Part shown: piece by piece, positions 16,345 to 25,083 of the stretch
Numbering within the stretch: position 1 is the stretch's first letter
Layout: every line of letters starts with the position of its first letter
From: Bradyrhizobium sp. AZCC 1610
Lineage (GTDB): Bacteria > Pseudomonadota > Alphaproteobacteria > Rhizobiales > Xanthobacteraceae
DNA: 64,000 bases
Direction of reading: 5' to 3'
NCBI RefSeq assembly: GCF_036924515.1
Contig: NZ_JAZHRR010000001.1
Coordinates: forward strand, 5,799,001 to 5,863,000
Notes under the pieces: generated by a model
Database searches by the model: none
What the model saw: the letters and a program-made list of their open reading frames with translations, nothing else
Told to the model about the DNA's origin: nothing
Position numbers and translations under genes: made by a program

Positions 16345-17790
16345 ATGAAATCGACCAGACGATCGTTCGTTTATGCAGCTCTCGCAAGCGGCCTGGCTGC
16401 CGCATCAGGCTTCGCGCTGACACTGCCTGTAAAGGCCCAAACTCTGTCTCCAGCGGAGGCGCGGCAGATCGCCGAAGACGCTTACATCTACGGCTATTCG
16501 CTGATCACGACCGAAGTCACGCGCGTCCAGATGAGTAATGTGCCGAAGGTGGAGGGCTTCACAAGTCCAACGGGACAGTTCGTTAACGTTCCCCGTTATC
16601 CGCCAGCGGACTACCGCGGCGTTTCCGCACCCAATGCGGACACGCTGTATTCAGTCGCGTGGCTCGATCTCAGCGAACCGCAGGTCTTCAGTCACCCAGA
16701 CATGGGCAGCCGCTTTTATCTGTTCGAAGTGACCGATCTTTGGATGTCGGACTCCGAGTCATCGCCGAGCAAGCGCACAGCCGACGGAAAGGCTGCCAAC
16801 TACGTGTTTACTGGCCCGGGCTGGAAAGGCGTGGTTCCGGAAGGGACGAAGCACTTCCCAGTCGCGACGCGCTACATGGTCATTCTGGGCCGCACCTATG
16901 CCGACGGCACCGAGCAAGATTATAAAGCGGTCAACGCGCTGCAGGCGCAGTACAAGATCACGCCGCTGTCGGCCTGGGGCAAGCCGTATACGCCCGTGAC
17001 GCCGCCGGTGAATCCAAATCCCGGCTTCAGCATGACCGACAAGCCACAGACGGTCATTCTTGGCATGGGAACGGAGGGTTATTTCAACCTGATGGCCAAG
17101 CTGATGGGCGGAGACGCTCCGCCGGCAGCGCATGACGCCGCAATACTCGCAGGTATCGTGAAAATCGGCATCGTGCCTGGCAAGCCGTTCGAGTTGAGCA
17201 AGCTCGACCCTGCGGTGCAGGCGGCGCTGAAGGACATTCCGCAGACAGCCCTGAAGAAGATCGAGGGCAACAAGAACAGCATGGGCGAGATCGTAAACGG
17301 CTGGGTAGTGTCTAAGGGGCTCGGTACCTATGGCCCCGCAGACTATCTGAAGCGTGCCACGGTCGCGGCCTTTGGCTGGCCCGCCAACCAGGAGAAGGAC
17401 GCGGTCTATCCATATACGGAGGTCGACTCCACCGGACAGAAGTTGACCGGTGCGAATAAATATACGCTCACCTTCGCCAAGGACGAGACACCGCCGGTTA
17501 ACGGTTTCTGGTCGATCACCATGTACCTGATCGATCAGGGCTGGTGGTTCGTCCCGAACACGCTGAACAAGTTCACGGTTAGCCCACGCGACAATCCGAA
17601 GCCCAACGCGGATGGATCGCTGACGCTTTACTTCCAGAACGAGTCGCCGGGCAAAGACAAGGAAGCAAACTGGTTGCCGGCACCGAAGGGTGACTTCCTC
17701 CCCATGATGCGGATGTACTGGCCGAAGGATACTTCACCCTCCATCATCAACGGCTCATGGAAGCCGCCGGCGGTGGTCAAGGTGAATTGA
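16345..17790 (+). CDS. DUF1254/DUF1214 exported protein, copy 1
   Basis: A 481-residue protein starting at ATG 16345 behind AAAGGAA. The N-terminus STRRSFVYAALASGLAAASG is a Tat-type signal, with cleavage near VKAQ. DUF1254 (about residues 50-200) includes DAYIYGYSLITTEVTR and APNADTLYSVAWLDLS. DUF1214 (about 370-475) includes NGFWSITMYLIDQG, DGSLTLYFQNESPGKDKEANWLPAPKGDF and MRMYWPKD. The role of the family is unknown; it is periplasmic or outer-envelope by its signal. First of four tandem paralogues; it is closest to copy 2 by the residue pattern of the first motif. Confidence 0.93.
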   Translation: MKSTRRSFVYAALASGLAAASGFALTLPVKAQTLSPAEARQIAEDAYIYGYSLITTEVTRVQMSNVPKVEGFTSPTGQFVNVPRYPPADYRGVSAPNADTLYSVAWLDLSEPQVFSHPDMGSRFYLFEVTDLWMSDSESSPSKRTADGKAANYVFTGPGWKGVVPEGTKHFPVATRYMVILGRTYADGTEQDYKAVNALQAQYKITPLSAWGKPYTPVTPPVNPNPGFSMTDKPQTVILGMGTEGYFNLMAKLMGGDAPPAAHDAAILAGIVKIGIVPGKPFELSKLDPAVQAALKDIPQTALKKIEGNKNSMGEIVNGWVVSKGLGTYGPADYLKRATVAAFGWPANQEKDAVYPYTEVDSTGQKLTGANKYTLTFAKDETPPVNGFWSITMYLIDQGWWFVPNTLNKFTVSPRDNPKPNADGSLTLYFQNESPGKDKEANWLPAPKGDFLPMMRMYWPKDTSPSIINGSWKPPAVVKVN

Positions 17791-17840
17791 ACGCAATGCA
17801 AGCGACGACACTATCACAGCGATGAAGAGGAGGATCCGAT

Positions 17841-19295
17841 ATGCTTAGAGGAATTCTGCCCCTGACATTGTCTCTTTGCCTCGGCGCGACAGCCGCGCCC
17901 GTGGCGCTGGCCCAAGCGGCGGCGCCGATCACCGAGCAGGAGGCGCACGCCATCGCGGTCGACGCCTATGTTTACTTCTACCCGCTGCTGTCGATGGACG
18001 TATCTCGCAAGCAGTTCACCAACGGCACCACCGATTTCAAAAGTCCGATGAACACGTTCATGAACGTGGCCGAATACCCGCCGGCGGATTTCAAGGGCGT
18101 GGTGCGCTCCAACTTCGACACGCTGTATTCCGCCTCGTGGCTGGACATGACCAAGGAGCCCGTCGTCATCTCGGCGCCGGACACCGATGGACGCTACTAT
18201 CTGCTGCCGATGCTCGACATGTGGACCGATGTTTTTGCGTCACCGGGCTGGCGCACGACGGGCACCAAGGCCGGGACGTTTCTGGTGACGCCGCCAGGCT
18301 GGCGGCCGGATCTGCGCGACAAGTTCGCTGAGGAGTTCAAGCTGCCGAAAGACACCCAACGCATCAACGCGCCGACGCCCTACGTCTGGCTGATCGGCCG
18401 GACCAAGACCGACGGCCCACCGGATTATGCTGCGGTTCGCAAGATCCAGGCCGGCTACAAGGTCACCCTGCTTTCCGAGTATGGCAAAGCGCCCAGGCCG
18501 GTCGAGTTCAAGCCGGACCCAACCGTCGATATGAAGACGCCGCCGAAGACCCAGGTCGATACGATGTCGGCGGGCGTCTATTTCGCCAATGCCGCAGAGC
18601 TGCTCAAGCTGCATCCTCCTCATATCACCGACGAGCCGATCCTCGCGCAGATGAAGAAAATCGGCATCGAGGTTGGCAAGAGCTTTGACATCGGCAAGCT
18701 CGATCCCACCGTGCAGAGGGCGGTGGAAACCGCACCGCAGGATGCGCAAAAGCTGATGGCCTGGAAGCTGCCGACGCTGGCGCGGGTTGCCAACGGCTGG
18801 TCGATGAACACCGACACGGTGGGCGTGTATGGCAACTATTACCTGAAGCGGGCCATTCTCGCGCAGCAGGGGCTGGGCGCGAACGTAGTCGAGGATGCCA
18901 TCTATCCGCTCAATCTTGCCGATGACACCGGCAAGCCGCTCGATGGCGCGAACAAATACACCATCACCTTCGAGAAGGGCGCCACGCCTCCTGTCAATGC
19001 ATTCTGGTCGATCACGCTCTACGATCAGGAAGGATTCCAGGTCGGTAATCCTCTGAATCGCTTTGCGGTGAGCAGCTGGATGCCGTTCACGTACAATGCG
19101 GATGGTTCGCTGGATCTCTATTTCCAGAACGCGAGCCCCGGGAAGGAGCTCGAAGCCAACTGGCTTCCCGCGCCGAAAGCGCCATTCAATCTGACCATGC
19201 GCCTCTACGCGCCGAAGTCGGAAGCGCTGACCGGCAAATGGAATCCGCCGCCGGTCGTGAGGTCGCAAACAACGGTGGGCATTTCGGCCCAATGA
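17841..19295 (+). CDS. DUF1254/DUF1214 exported protein, copy 2
   Basis: A 484-residue paralogue starting at ATG 17841 after AGGAGGAT, 50 bases downstream of copy 1. It has a Sec-type signal (MLRGILPLTLSLCLGATAAPVALAQ), unlike the Tat-like copies. DUF1254 motifs are DAYVYFYPLLSMDVSRKQF and SNFDTLYSASWLDM. DUF1214 motifs are NAFWSITLYDQEGF, DGSLDLYFQNASPGKELEANWLPAPKAPF and MRLYAPKSE. The late ESP of the other copies is ASP here, a small divergence. Same operon direction as copies 1, 3 and 4. Function unknown. Confidence 0.93.
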   Translation: MLRGILPLTLSLCLGATAAPVALAQAAAPITEQEAHAIAVDAYVYFYPLLSMDVSRKQFTNGTTDFKSPMNTFMNVAEYPPADFKGVVRSNFDTLYSASWLDMTKEPVVISAPDTDGRYYLLPMLDMWTDVFASPGWRTTGTKAGTFLVTPPGWRPDLRDKFAEEFKLPKDTQRINAPTPYVWLIGRTKTDGPPDYAAVRKIQAGYKVTLLSEYGKAPRPVEFKPDPTVDMKTPPKTQVDTMSAGVYFANAAELLKLHPPHITDEPILAQMKKIGIEVGKSFDIGKLDPTVQRAVETAPQDAQKLMAWKLPTLARVANGWSMNTDTVGVYGNYYLKRAILAQQGLGANVVEDAIYPLNLADDTGKPLDGANKYTITFEKGATPPVNAFWSITLYDQEGFQVGNPLNRFAVSSWMPFTYNADGSLDLYFQNASPGKELEANWLPAPKAPFNLTMRLYAPKSEALTGKWNPPPVVRSQTTVGISAQ

Positions 19296-19306
19296 AAGTT
19301 GAGGTG

Positions 19307-19328
19307 CGCCGGCGCTTCGGCGCCGGCG
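19307..19328 (+). other. UUCG-capped intercistronic hairpin
   Basis: Perfect 9-base arms CGCCGGCGC / GCGCCGGCG with a TTCG tetraloop, in the 77-base gap between DUF1254 copies 2 and 3. There is no T tract. UUCG-capped GC stems are very stable and often protect upstream mRNA from 3' decay. Confidence 0.75.
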
Positions 19329-19372
19329 TTCGACCGCGCGAAAACAATCATCCCTGAAGAGGAGCCGGCACC

Positions 19373-20812
19373 ATGTTGACGAAACGCGACCTTCTTCGTT
19401 CCGCAGCGCTAGCTGCACTCATTATCACTACAACGACGCCTGTCCCGGCAAACGCGCAGGCCAAAGCCGAATGGCCTGACATCCTCGAAGCCAAGGCCAT
19501 CGCCGAGGAAGGCTTCATCTACGGGCTGCCGATCGTGATGAACTACGCTGTCATGTATGAGTTCGCCGTGGACACGAAGAACAGCCAGTTCAAGGCGCCG
19601 TTCAATCAGATCAAAAACCTGGCGTATGTCGCGACATACAAAGATACCGCTGTCGTGACGCCCAACAGCGACACGCCATATTCCACTTTATGGTTTGATC
19701 TGCGCGCCGAACCAATGGTTGTTTCTGTGCCAGCCGTGGAAAAGACTCGCTATTACACAGTGCAGCTGATCGACGGCAACACGTTCAATTTTGGTTATAT
19801 CGGCAGCCGCGCGACCGGTAGCGACGCCGGAGATTACATGGTCGTTGGGCCGAACTGGCAGGGAGCCACTCCGCCCGGAATCAAGAAAGTCTTTGCGTCC
19901 TCGACGCAGTTTGCTTTCGCTGCCATCCGCACTCAGCTCTTCAACCCGGAAGACATGCCGAACGTCGTAAAGGTCCAGGCCGGCTACAAGGCGCAGCCGT
20001 TGTCGGCCTATCTCAAGCAACCCGCGCCATCAGCGGCGCCTGCGATCGACTTTCCCAAGGCCGATGCGGAGCTCGTGAAAAAGAACTTTTTCGAATACCT
20101 CGATTTCGCCCTGCAGTTTGCGCCCGCAGGACCGGAAGAACGCGCCATTCGCGAAAAACTCGCACGCATCGGCGTCGGCGCGGGCAAGACCTTTGACTTC
20201 AAGGACCTTCCGCTCACACACAAAGTCGAAATCGGGCTTGGAATGAAGGAAGGCGACGAGAAAGTAGAGAAATACCTCGCAACCGGCAGCAAGAACATCA
20301 ACGGGTGGAAGGTCGGGTCGCTGTTCGGAGATCGCCTGTTCTACAGCGGTGACTGGCTGAAGCGGGCAGCAGCTGCAAAAGGCGGCATTTATGGCAATGA
20401 CGCCGCAGAAGCCGTCTACCCGCTTACCAAAACGCTCGCCGACGGCGAGACACTCGATGGTTCCAAGAACAAATACACGCTCACCTTTGCTGCCGGACAA
20501 TATCCGCCGGTAGAAGCCTTCTGGTCGGTGACGATGTATGACGGCAAGACGCAGTTGCTGATCGAAAATCCCATTAACCGCTACCTGATCAACTCGCCGA
20601 TGCTGCCCGGCCTGAAAAAGAATCCGGACGGCTCTCTCACCCTGCATATCCAGAAAGACTCGCCCGGCGCCGACAAGGAATCCAACTGGCTGCCGGCGCC
20701 GAATGGCGAGATTTATCTCGTGATGCGGCTGTACTGGCCGAAGACCGAAGCACCATCGATCCTGCCACCGGGCGCAGGCACCTGGCAGCCGCCCGGCATA
20801 AAGAAGGTTTGA
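19373..20812 (+). CDS. DUF1254/DUF1214 exported protein, copy 3
   Basis: A 479-residue paralogue with GAGGAG upstream of ATG 19373. The N-terminus MLTKRDLLRSAALAALIITTTTPVPANAQ is a Tat-like signal with a single KR pair. DUF1254 shows EEGFIYGLPIVMNYAVMYEF and TPNSDTPYSTLWFDLRAEP. DUF1214 shows EAFWSVTMYDGKTQLLIENPINRYLINSPMLPGL and QKDSPGADKESNWLPAPNGE. It shares NRYLINSPMLP and the LRAEP segment with copy 4, so copies 3 and 4 form one subgroup and 1 and 2 the other. Function unknown. Confidence 0.93.
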   Translation: MLTKRDLLRSAALAALIITTTTPVPANAQAKAEWPDILEAKAIAEEGFIYGLPIVMNYAVMYEFAVDTKNSQFKAPFNQIKNLAYVATYKDTAVVTPNSDTPYSTLWFDLRAEPMVVSVPAVEKTRYYTVQLIDGNTFNFGYIGSRATGSDAGDYMVVGPNWQGATPPGIKKVFASSTQFAFAAIRTQLFNPEDMPNVVKVQAGYKAQPLSAYLKQPAPSAAPAIDFPKADAELVKKNFFEYLDFALQFAPAGPEERAIREKLARIGVGAGKTFDFKDLPLTHKVEIGLGMKEGDEKVEKYLATGSKNINGWKVGSLFGDRLFYSGDWLKRAAAAKGGIYGNDAAEAVYPLTKTLADGETLDGSKNKYTLTFAAGQYPPVEAFWSVTMYDGKTQLLIENPINRYLINSPMLPGLKKNPDGSLTLHIQKDSPGADKESNWLPAPNGEIYLVMRLYWPKTEAPSILPPGAGTWQPPGIKKV

Positions 20813-20869
20813 TAGATCCGCTACTGATGTCGGCAGGTTCGACACGAACGAAATGAAAGGTCCAGAGTC

Positions 20870-22279
20870 ATGAGAACCGTCACACGAAGAGGCTTTGTCG
20901 GCGGAGTTGCTTTGCTCCCGGCACTCCATTTCTCGGCAGCCCACGCCCAGGCCGGCGTCAGTCCGGCGGAAGCCCGCGCCATCGCCAAGGAAGCCTACGT
21001 TTACGGCTTCCCGATCGTGGACAACTACCGCATCCAGCATGCCTATTGGATGGATAAGGCGAACCCGGAATACAAGGGACCCTTCAACCAGATATGGAAC
21101 AGCTCACGTCTCTTTTCGCCCGCAGACAAGGCGATCCAGACGCCCAACTCGGACACGCTTTACTCGTTCATCGGCGCGGACCTGCGTGCCGAACCTCTTG
21201 TGCTTACCGTGCCGGCGATGGAAAAGGAGCGCTATTTCAGCGTCCAGCTCATCGATTATTACACCTTCAACTTCGACTACATCGGCACCCGCACGACCGG
21301 CAATGGAGGCGGCAGCTTCCTGCTCGCCGGGCCGGGCTGGAAAGGCGAAGCGCCCAACGGCGTCAAGAAAGTCTTTCGCTGCGAGACCGAACTTGCGTTC
21401 CCGGGATATCGCACACAGCTCTTCAACCCGGATGACATCGACAATGTGAGGAAGGTGCAGGCCGGCTACAAGGTGCAGACGCTCTCCGCGTTTCTCGGCC
21501 AGCCCGCACCCAAGGCCGCCCCCGCCATCGATTTTATCAAGCCGCTCACGCCCGCAGAAGAGAAGACCTCGCCGCAGTTCTTCAGCATCCTGAACTTCGT
21601 CCTGCAGTTCTGCCCGACGGTCCCGTCCGAGCAAGCACTCATGGCGCGCTTCGCCAAGATCGGCATCGGGGCAGGCAAGACCTTTGACGCCAGCAAGCTC
21701 TCGCCCGAGATGAAGACGGCCATCGAGCAGGGCATGGCCGACGCCTGGGCCGACTTTGCTGCCCTGAAGAAAGAATTTGATGAGGGGAAGGTGACCGCGG
21801 GCGAGGTGTTCGGCACGCGGGAATATCTGAAGAACAATTATCTGTATCGCATGGCGGCCGCGGTTCTTGGAATTTACGGCAATTCGAAGCAGGAGGCGAT
21901 GTATCCGGTTTATTACGTGGATGCGACGAAGCAGAAGCTTGAGGGCGCCAACCGTTACACCTTGCGTTTTGCGCCGGGCGAATTGCCGCCGGTCAACGCA
22001 TTCTGGTCGCTGACCATGTATGAAGAGCCGCAGAGCCTGCTCGTGGCCAATCCGCTCAACCGCTATCTTATCAATTCACCGATGCTGCCGCAGCTCAAGC
22101 GCGATGCCGACGACGGGCTGACGCTGATTGTCCAGAACGAATCCCCCGGCAAGGACAAAGAAGCCAACTGGCTGCCCGCGCCCAAGGGGCCATTCTCCAT
22201 GATCATGCGCCTCTACTGGCCGAAAGAAGCGGCAACGGACGGCAAGTGGAAGCAACCGCCACTGCAGCGGGTGACCTAA
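20870..22279 (+). CDS. DUF1254/DUF1214 exported protein, copy 4
   Basis: A 469-residue paralogue, ATG 20870 after AAAGG. The Tat signal is RTVTRRGFVGGVALLPALHFSAAHAQ. DUF1254 motifs are EAYVYGFPIVDNYRIQHAYW and TPNSDTLYSFIGADLRAEP. DUF1214 motifs are NAFWSLTMYEEPQSLLVANPLNRYLINSPMLPQL and QNESPGKDKEANWLPAPKGPF. Last gene of the array; a DUF2721 membrane protein follows 27 bases later, close enough to be co-transcribed. Function unknown. Confidence 0.93.
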   Translation: MRTVTRRGFVGGVALLPALHFSAAHAQAGVSPAEARAIAKEAYVYGFPIVDNYRIQHAYWMDKANPEYKGPFNQIWNSSRLFSPADKAIQTPNSDTLYSFIGADLRAEPLVLTVPAMEKERYFSVQLIDYYTFNFDYIGTRTTGNGGGSFLLAGPGWKGEAPNGVKKVFRCETELAFPGYRTQLFNPDDIDNVRKVQAGYKVQTLSAFLGQPAPKAAPAIDFIKPLTPAEEKTSPQFFSILNFVLQFCPTVPSEQALMARFAKIGIGAGKTFDASKLSPEMKTAIEQGMADAWADFAALKKEFDEGKVTAGEVFGTREYLKNNYLYRMAAAVLGIYGNSKQEAMYPVYYVDATKQKLEGANRYTLRFAPGELPPVNAFWSLTMYEEPQSLLVANPLNRYLINSPMLPQLKRDADDGLTLIVQNESPGKDKEANWLPAPKGPFSMIMRLYWPKEAATDGKWKQPPLQRVT

Positions 22280-22306
22280 GAGAGCGGAGTGTTCTGACCG
22301 GATTCA

Positions 22307-22738
22307 ATGTATCCAGAGACACCATCGATCAGTCAGCTATCCCAAGTGATCTCGCAGGCTGCGGCGCCCGCGTTCCTTCTGGGCGCGCTGGCGGCCTTCA
22401 TTGCGGTCCTGATCTCCCGTCTAAATCGTATCGTTGACAGAACGATTGTCCTGAACGGGATATCCGACGACGATGTGAGATGCCGGCTGAAGGCTGATCT
22501 CCCACGTCTGATGCGACGTGCGGCCATGCTGAACCGGGCAATCTTCTGGGCCGTGATCGGCAGTATCTCGGTAACGCTCGTTGTCATCGTCGCGTTTGCA
22601 AGTGCGTTGTTCCAGATTCAGCATGAGCGCGGGGTGGCCATCCTGTTCATGGTTGCCCTTGGTGCCTTCACTGCATCGCTTGTTGATTTTGCCCGCGAGG
22701 TGCGAATCGCACTGAGCGAGTTTGATCATTACGCCTGA
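22307..22738 (+). CDS. DUF2721 membrane protein
   Basis: A 143-residue protein with a DUF2721 pattern: an N-terminal membrane helix (AAPAFLLGALAAFIAVLISRLNRIVDR), a soluble helical stretch (DVRCRLKADLPRLMRRAAMLNRAIFWAVIGS), and two closely spaced C-terminal helices (ISVTLVVIVAFASALFQI and GVAILFMVALGAFTASLVDFAREVRIAL). Function of the family is unknown. It lies 27 bases after DUF1254 copy 4 and may be its co-transcribed membrane partner; that is an inference from spacing only. Confidence 0.85.
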   Translation: MYPETPSISQLSQVISQAAAPAFLLGALAAFIAVLISRLNRIVDRTIVLNGISDDDVRCRLKADLPRLMRRAAMLNRAIFWAVIGSISVTLVVIVAFASALFQIQHERGVAILFMVALGAFTASLVDFAREVRIALSEFDHYA

Positions 22739-22829
22739 CGCAGTGATGCTTTCGTCCCGCCAGCACCCATTAGCATTAGCCGGAGGCCGCCAGCGTCAAT
22801 CGCCTGAGTGAAAAACCGGCCCAGAGCAG

Positions 22830-23138
22830 CTAACGGGCCCACTGACCCATCTGGAGGCATGTCTGCAGACTGACGTAACTTGGCGTGCCACCGATGCTCT
22901 CTTGCGAGATGCAGCTTGCCCGGCCTGGCGCGGGGAATTTCGACCATTGGCTTGCGAGCTGCCGCTTCGCTTTCTGTTCATCGTTCACGCAGTTCTTTAT
23001 CGACTGGTCAACGGACAGGCCCGCGGTGGCAGCGACGTCGAGCTTGCAACTCCGGGCAACGTCGAATTTCGGCACCCCGTCGGCCACTGCGACGACCAAC
23101 TGCGAACTCATAACGATCATCGGAAAAGAGATAGGCAT
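22830..23138 (-). CDS. Small secreted Bradyrhizobium-type hypothetical protein
   Basis: A 102-residue protein. The start ATG 23138 is fixed by a strong GGAGG upstream; the open frame runs further but without coding character. The first 20 residues (MPISFPMIVMSSQLVVAVADG) are hydrophobic and probably a signal peptide. The body KFDVARSCKLDV...SIKNCVNDEQKAKRQLASQWSKFPAPGRASCISQESIGGTPSYVSLQTCLQM has four spaced cysteines, a recurrent pattern in Bradyrhizobium exported proteins of unknown function. Convergent with the DUF2721 gene. Confidence 0.82.
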   Translation of the reverse strand: MPISFPMIVMSSQLVVAVADGVPKFDVARSCKLDVAATAGLSVDQSIKNCVNDEQKAKRQLASQWSKFPAPGRASCISQESIGGTPSYVSLQTCLQMGQWAR

Positions 23139-23303
23139 CTCCCGCCTCCTTCGGATCGCAGCAAAAGCTTCGGGCAGCCGCTGTTCGAAGCCGCACCGCA
23201 GCCTACCGCAAAACCGGCCTGGACGCGATGAGAATGTCCTGCAGGCAGCCGGCCGCAGAGATGCCAAGGCCGACCCTGCGCGCCTGCTCAAGCGCCGCCG
23301 CGA

Positions 23304-23837
23304 TCACGCTGCGTTGGCGCCTTCCTGGCGGCTGGCCTCGAACAGGAACCAGGTGCGGCGCTCGGTCTCGTCGATGAAGACTTCGAGCAGGCTTGCGCTG
23401 CCGGAATCCTCATGATCGTCGCAAAGCTTGTGGGCTTTGCGCATCGCGGCGGCCATCTTCTTGTTGTCTTCCATCAACTCGCGCAGCATTTCGCGCGGCG
23501 GCACATAGACGTCGTTGTTGTCCTGGATGGTCTGCAGCTTCGCGATCTGTCCGATCGAGCGGATCGTGGTGCCGCCGAGCTTGCGCACCCGTTCGGCGAG
23601 CTGGTCGGTGGTGGCGAAGATCGCTTCGGACTGCTGGTCCAGCATCAGATGATAGTCGTTGAAATGCCGGCCGCTGACATGCCAGTGGAAATTCTTGGTC
23701 TTCAGATACAGGGCGAATGCATCCGCCAGCAACGTATTGAGCGACGCCGAGATCTTGTCCACCGCGGCCGGCGGCAGGTCGGTCGGCGTGTCGAGGTCGG
23801 GGGATACCTTGCCGGATTTGTTGTTGGTTTTGCTCAC
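23304..23837 (-). CDS. dps: Dps-family DNA-binding ferritin-like protein
   Basis: A 177-residue mini-ferritin that oxidises and stores iron with H2O2 and protects DNA. I chose GTG 23837 (SKTNNKSGK), preceded by AGGAAGG; the upstream ATG at 23882 has no ribosome site. The ferroxidase residues are in KTKNFHWHVSGRHF and LDQQSEAIFATTDQLAERVRKLGG. A lysine-rich N-terminal tail may bind DNA. The C-terminal helix ETERRTWFLFEASRQEG fits the family. OxyR/Irr control is common in relatives but not evident here. Confidence 0.93.
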   Translation of the reverse strand: MSKTNNKSGKVSPDLDTPTDLPPAAVDKISASLNTLLADAFALYLKTKNFHWHVSGRHFNDYHLMLDQQSEAIFATTDQLAERVRKLGGTTIRSIGQIAKLQTIQDNNDVYVPPREMLRELMEDNKKMAAAMRKAHKLCDDHEDSGSASLLEVFIDETERRTWFLFEASRQEGANAA

Positions 23838-23960
23838 GTTGCACCTTCCTGTTAGGAACCGGATAGCGGCGGCGATGGACATCGGCTGTCGGACGACCTA
23901 ACGCATCACCTTCAGGCTGGTTCCGGTGCCGGAACCCGCTGATTTTACGGACGCGCGCGC

Positions 23961-24680
23961 ATGGATGAATGGATCGACTATTACGATTCCACGCATACGA
24001 TTTATGCGAGCAAGCTGCATCGTGACCTGCATTTCCAGATCATCGCGCGCGACATCATCGGCTATATTTCTTCGCCGGATTCCGTGGTGCTGGACTATGC
24101 CTGCGGCGAGGCGCTGTCCGCCGCCAAGGTGGCGGACGCCTGTGGCAAGCTCTATCTGGCCGAGCCTGCCCCCGGTGTCCGCGGCCGGCTGATCGCGCGC
24201 TTTGCGCCTAACACCAAGATCCGCGTCCGCTCGCTGGATGACTTGCGGAAGATGGAGGAAACGGTCGATCTCGTCGTCATGAATTCGGTCGCGCAATACA
24301 TGACGCCGGAGGAGCTGGATTCGGCGTTTGCCGTCATTCGCCGGCTATTGAAGCCCAACGGTCGCCTGGTGCTCGGCGACATCCTGCGGCCCGAAGTCGG
24401 CATGACCAGAGATGTGCTGGCGCTCTTGAAATTCGCAAGCACCCACGGCTTCCTGAAAGACGCCCTGTACGGCCTCGCGAGTACGGCGCTGTCAGACTAC
24501 CGGCAGCTGCGCACCCGTGTCGGGCTGCAACGCTACCGCGAAGACGAGATGATCGAGAAGCTCGCCGCCGCCGGCCTTTCAGCCTCGCGCGCCCCGTTCA
24601 ATATCGGCCACAACCCATGGCGGATGACCTTCGTGGCGCGGCACGCTTTCCAACCGCAATTGAGTCTTACCGCCCGCTGA
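23961..24680 (+). CDS. Class I SAM-dependent methyltransferase
   Basis: A 239-residue protein with a Rossmann-type SAM site. VVLDYACGEALSAAKVADACGKLYLAEP gives motif I (DYACGE in place of the usual ExGxG) and the acidic residue of motif II. DLVVMNSVAQYMTPEELDSAFAVIRRLLKPNGRLVLGDIL gives motifs IV and V. The C-terminal half is helical, with LKFASTHGFLKDALYGLASTALSDYRQLRT. The substrate is unknown. It is the gene before the tRNA-Cys-like locus and carB on the same strand. Start MDEWIDYYDSTHTIYASKLH is conserved-looking. Confidence 0.88.
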   Translation: MDEWIDYYDSTHTIYASKLHRDLHFQIIARDIIGYISSPDSVVLDYACGEALSAAKVADACGKLYLAEPAPGVRGRLIARFAPNTKIRVRSLDDLRKMEETVDLVVMNSVAQYMTPEELDSAFAVIRRLLKPNGRLVLGDILRPEVGMTRDVLALLKFASTHGFLKDALYGLASTALSDYRQLRTRVGLQRYREDEMIEKLAAAGLSASRAPFNIGHNPWRMTFVARHAFQPQLSLTAR

Positions 24681-24744
24681 GGTTGTTAACCCTAAAGTGC
24701 GGTAAGGGGTGGTTCACCGCGCCGTGATGAGCAATTATCGCCTC

Positions 24745-24820
24745 GGCCCGGTGGCGGAAGCGACGACGCGAGAGCAGTGCAATGCTCTTTATCCTGGTTC
24801 AAATCCAGGCCGGGCCTCCA
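24745..24820 (+). tRNA. Divergent tRNA-Cys-like gene (GCA anticodon)
   Basis: A 76-nt cloverleaf with encoded CCA. The acceptor stem GGCCCGG/CCGGGCC (7 pairs) stacks on a perfect T arm, CCTGG-TTCAAAT-CCAGG, and the discriminator is T73, as in tRNA-Cys. The anticodon arm AGAGC/GCTCT holds T-GCA-A (Cys anticodon GCA), but the loop is 8 nt, or 6 nt if an extra A-T pair closes it. The D stem GCG/CGC is present, but the D loop (GAAGCGACGA) lacks the usual GG that pairs with the T loop. So it is a tRNA-Cys relative with an unusual D arm and anticodon loop; functional or decaying cannot be told by eye. Confidence 0.7.
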
Positions 24821-24975
24821 GCCTTCGCTGCTGACGCAGCTTCGGCTTGGCGAGCCAGCCTTGCCCCGCCATAGCTCGGAGAGCGACGGCGGGTACGGCT
24901 CGGCAAGCCCTATCGTGGCGAAGGCTGCCGCGGCGTAGCCCGAAGGGCGAAGCCGGGCCTCGGCAAAACACCTCT
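24821..24975. repeat. Palindromic GC-rich repeat after the tRNA-like gene
   Basis: From the CCA end the sequence reads GCCTTCGCTGCTGACGCAGC...CGAAGGCTGCCGCGGCG, with TTGGCGAGCCAGCC / GGCTCGGCAAGCC arms and a CCCGAAGGGCGAAGCC tail. Dispersed elements of this type commonly follow tRNA genes in Bradyrhizobium. Confidence 0.6.
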
Positions 24976-25083
24976 GATTTTCCCGAAAATCGTGGTTGAT
25001 GGCCAGTTTTTGGGGGTTTCGCGGGTGCGGAATCTGGTCTAAAGACCACCCGCGCGCGAGGGTGACCCGCGCTCTTGGCTTAG

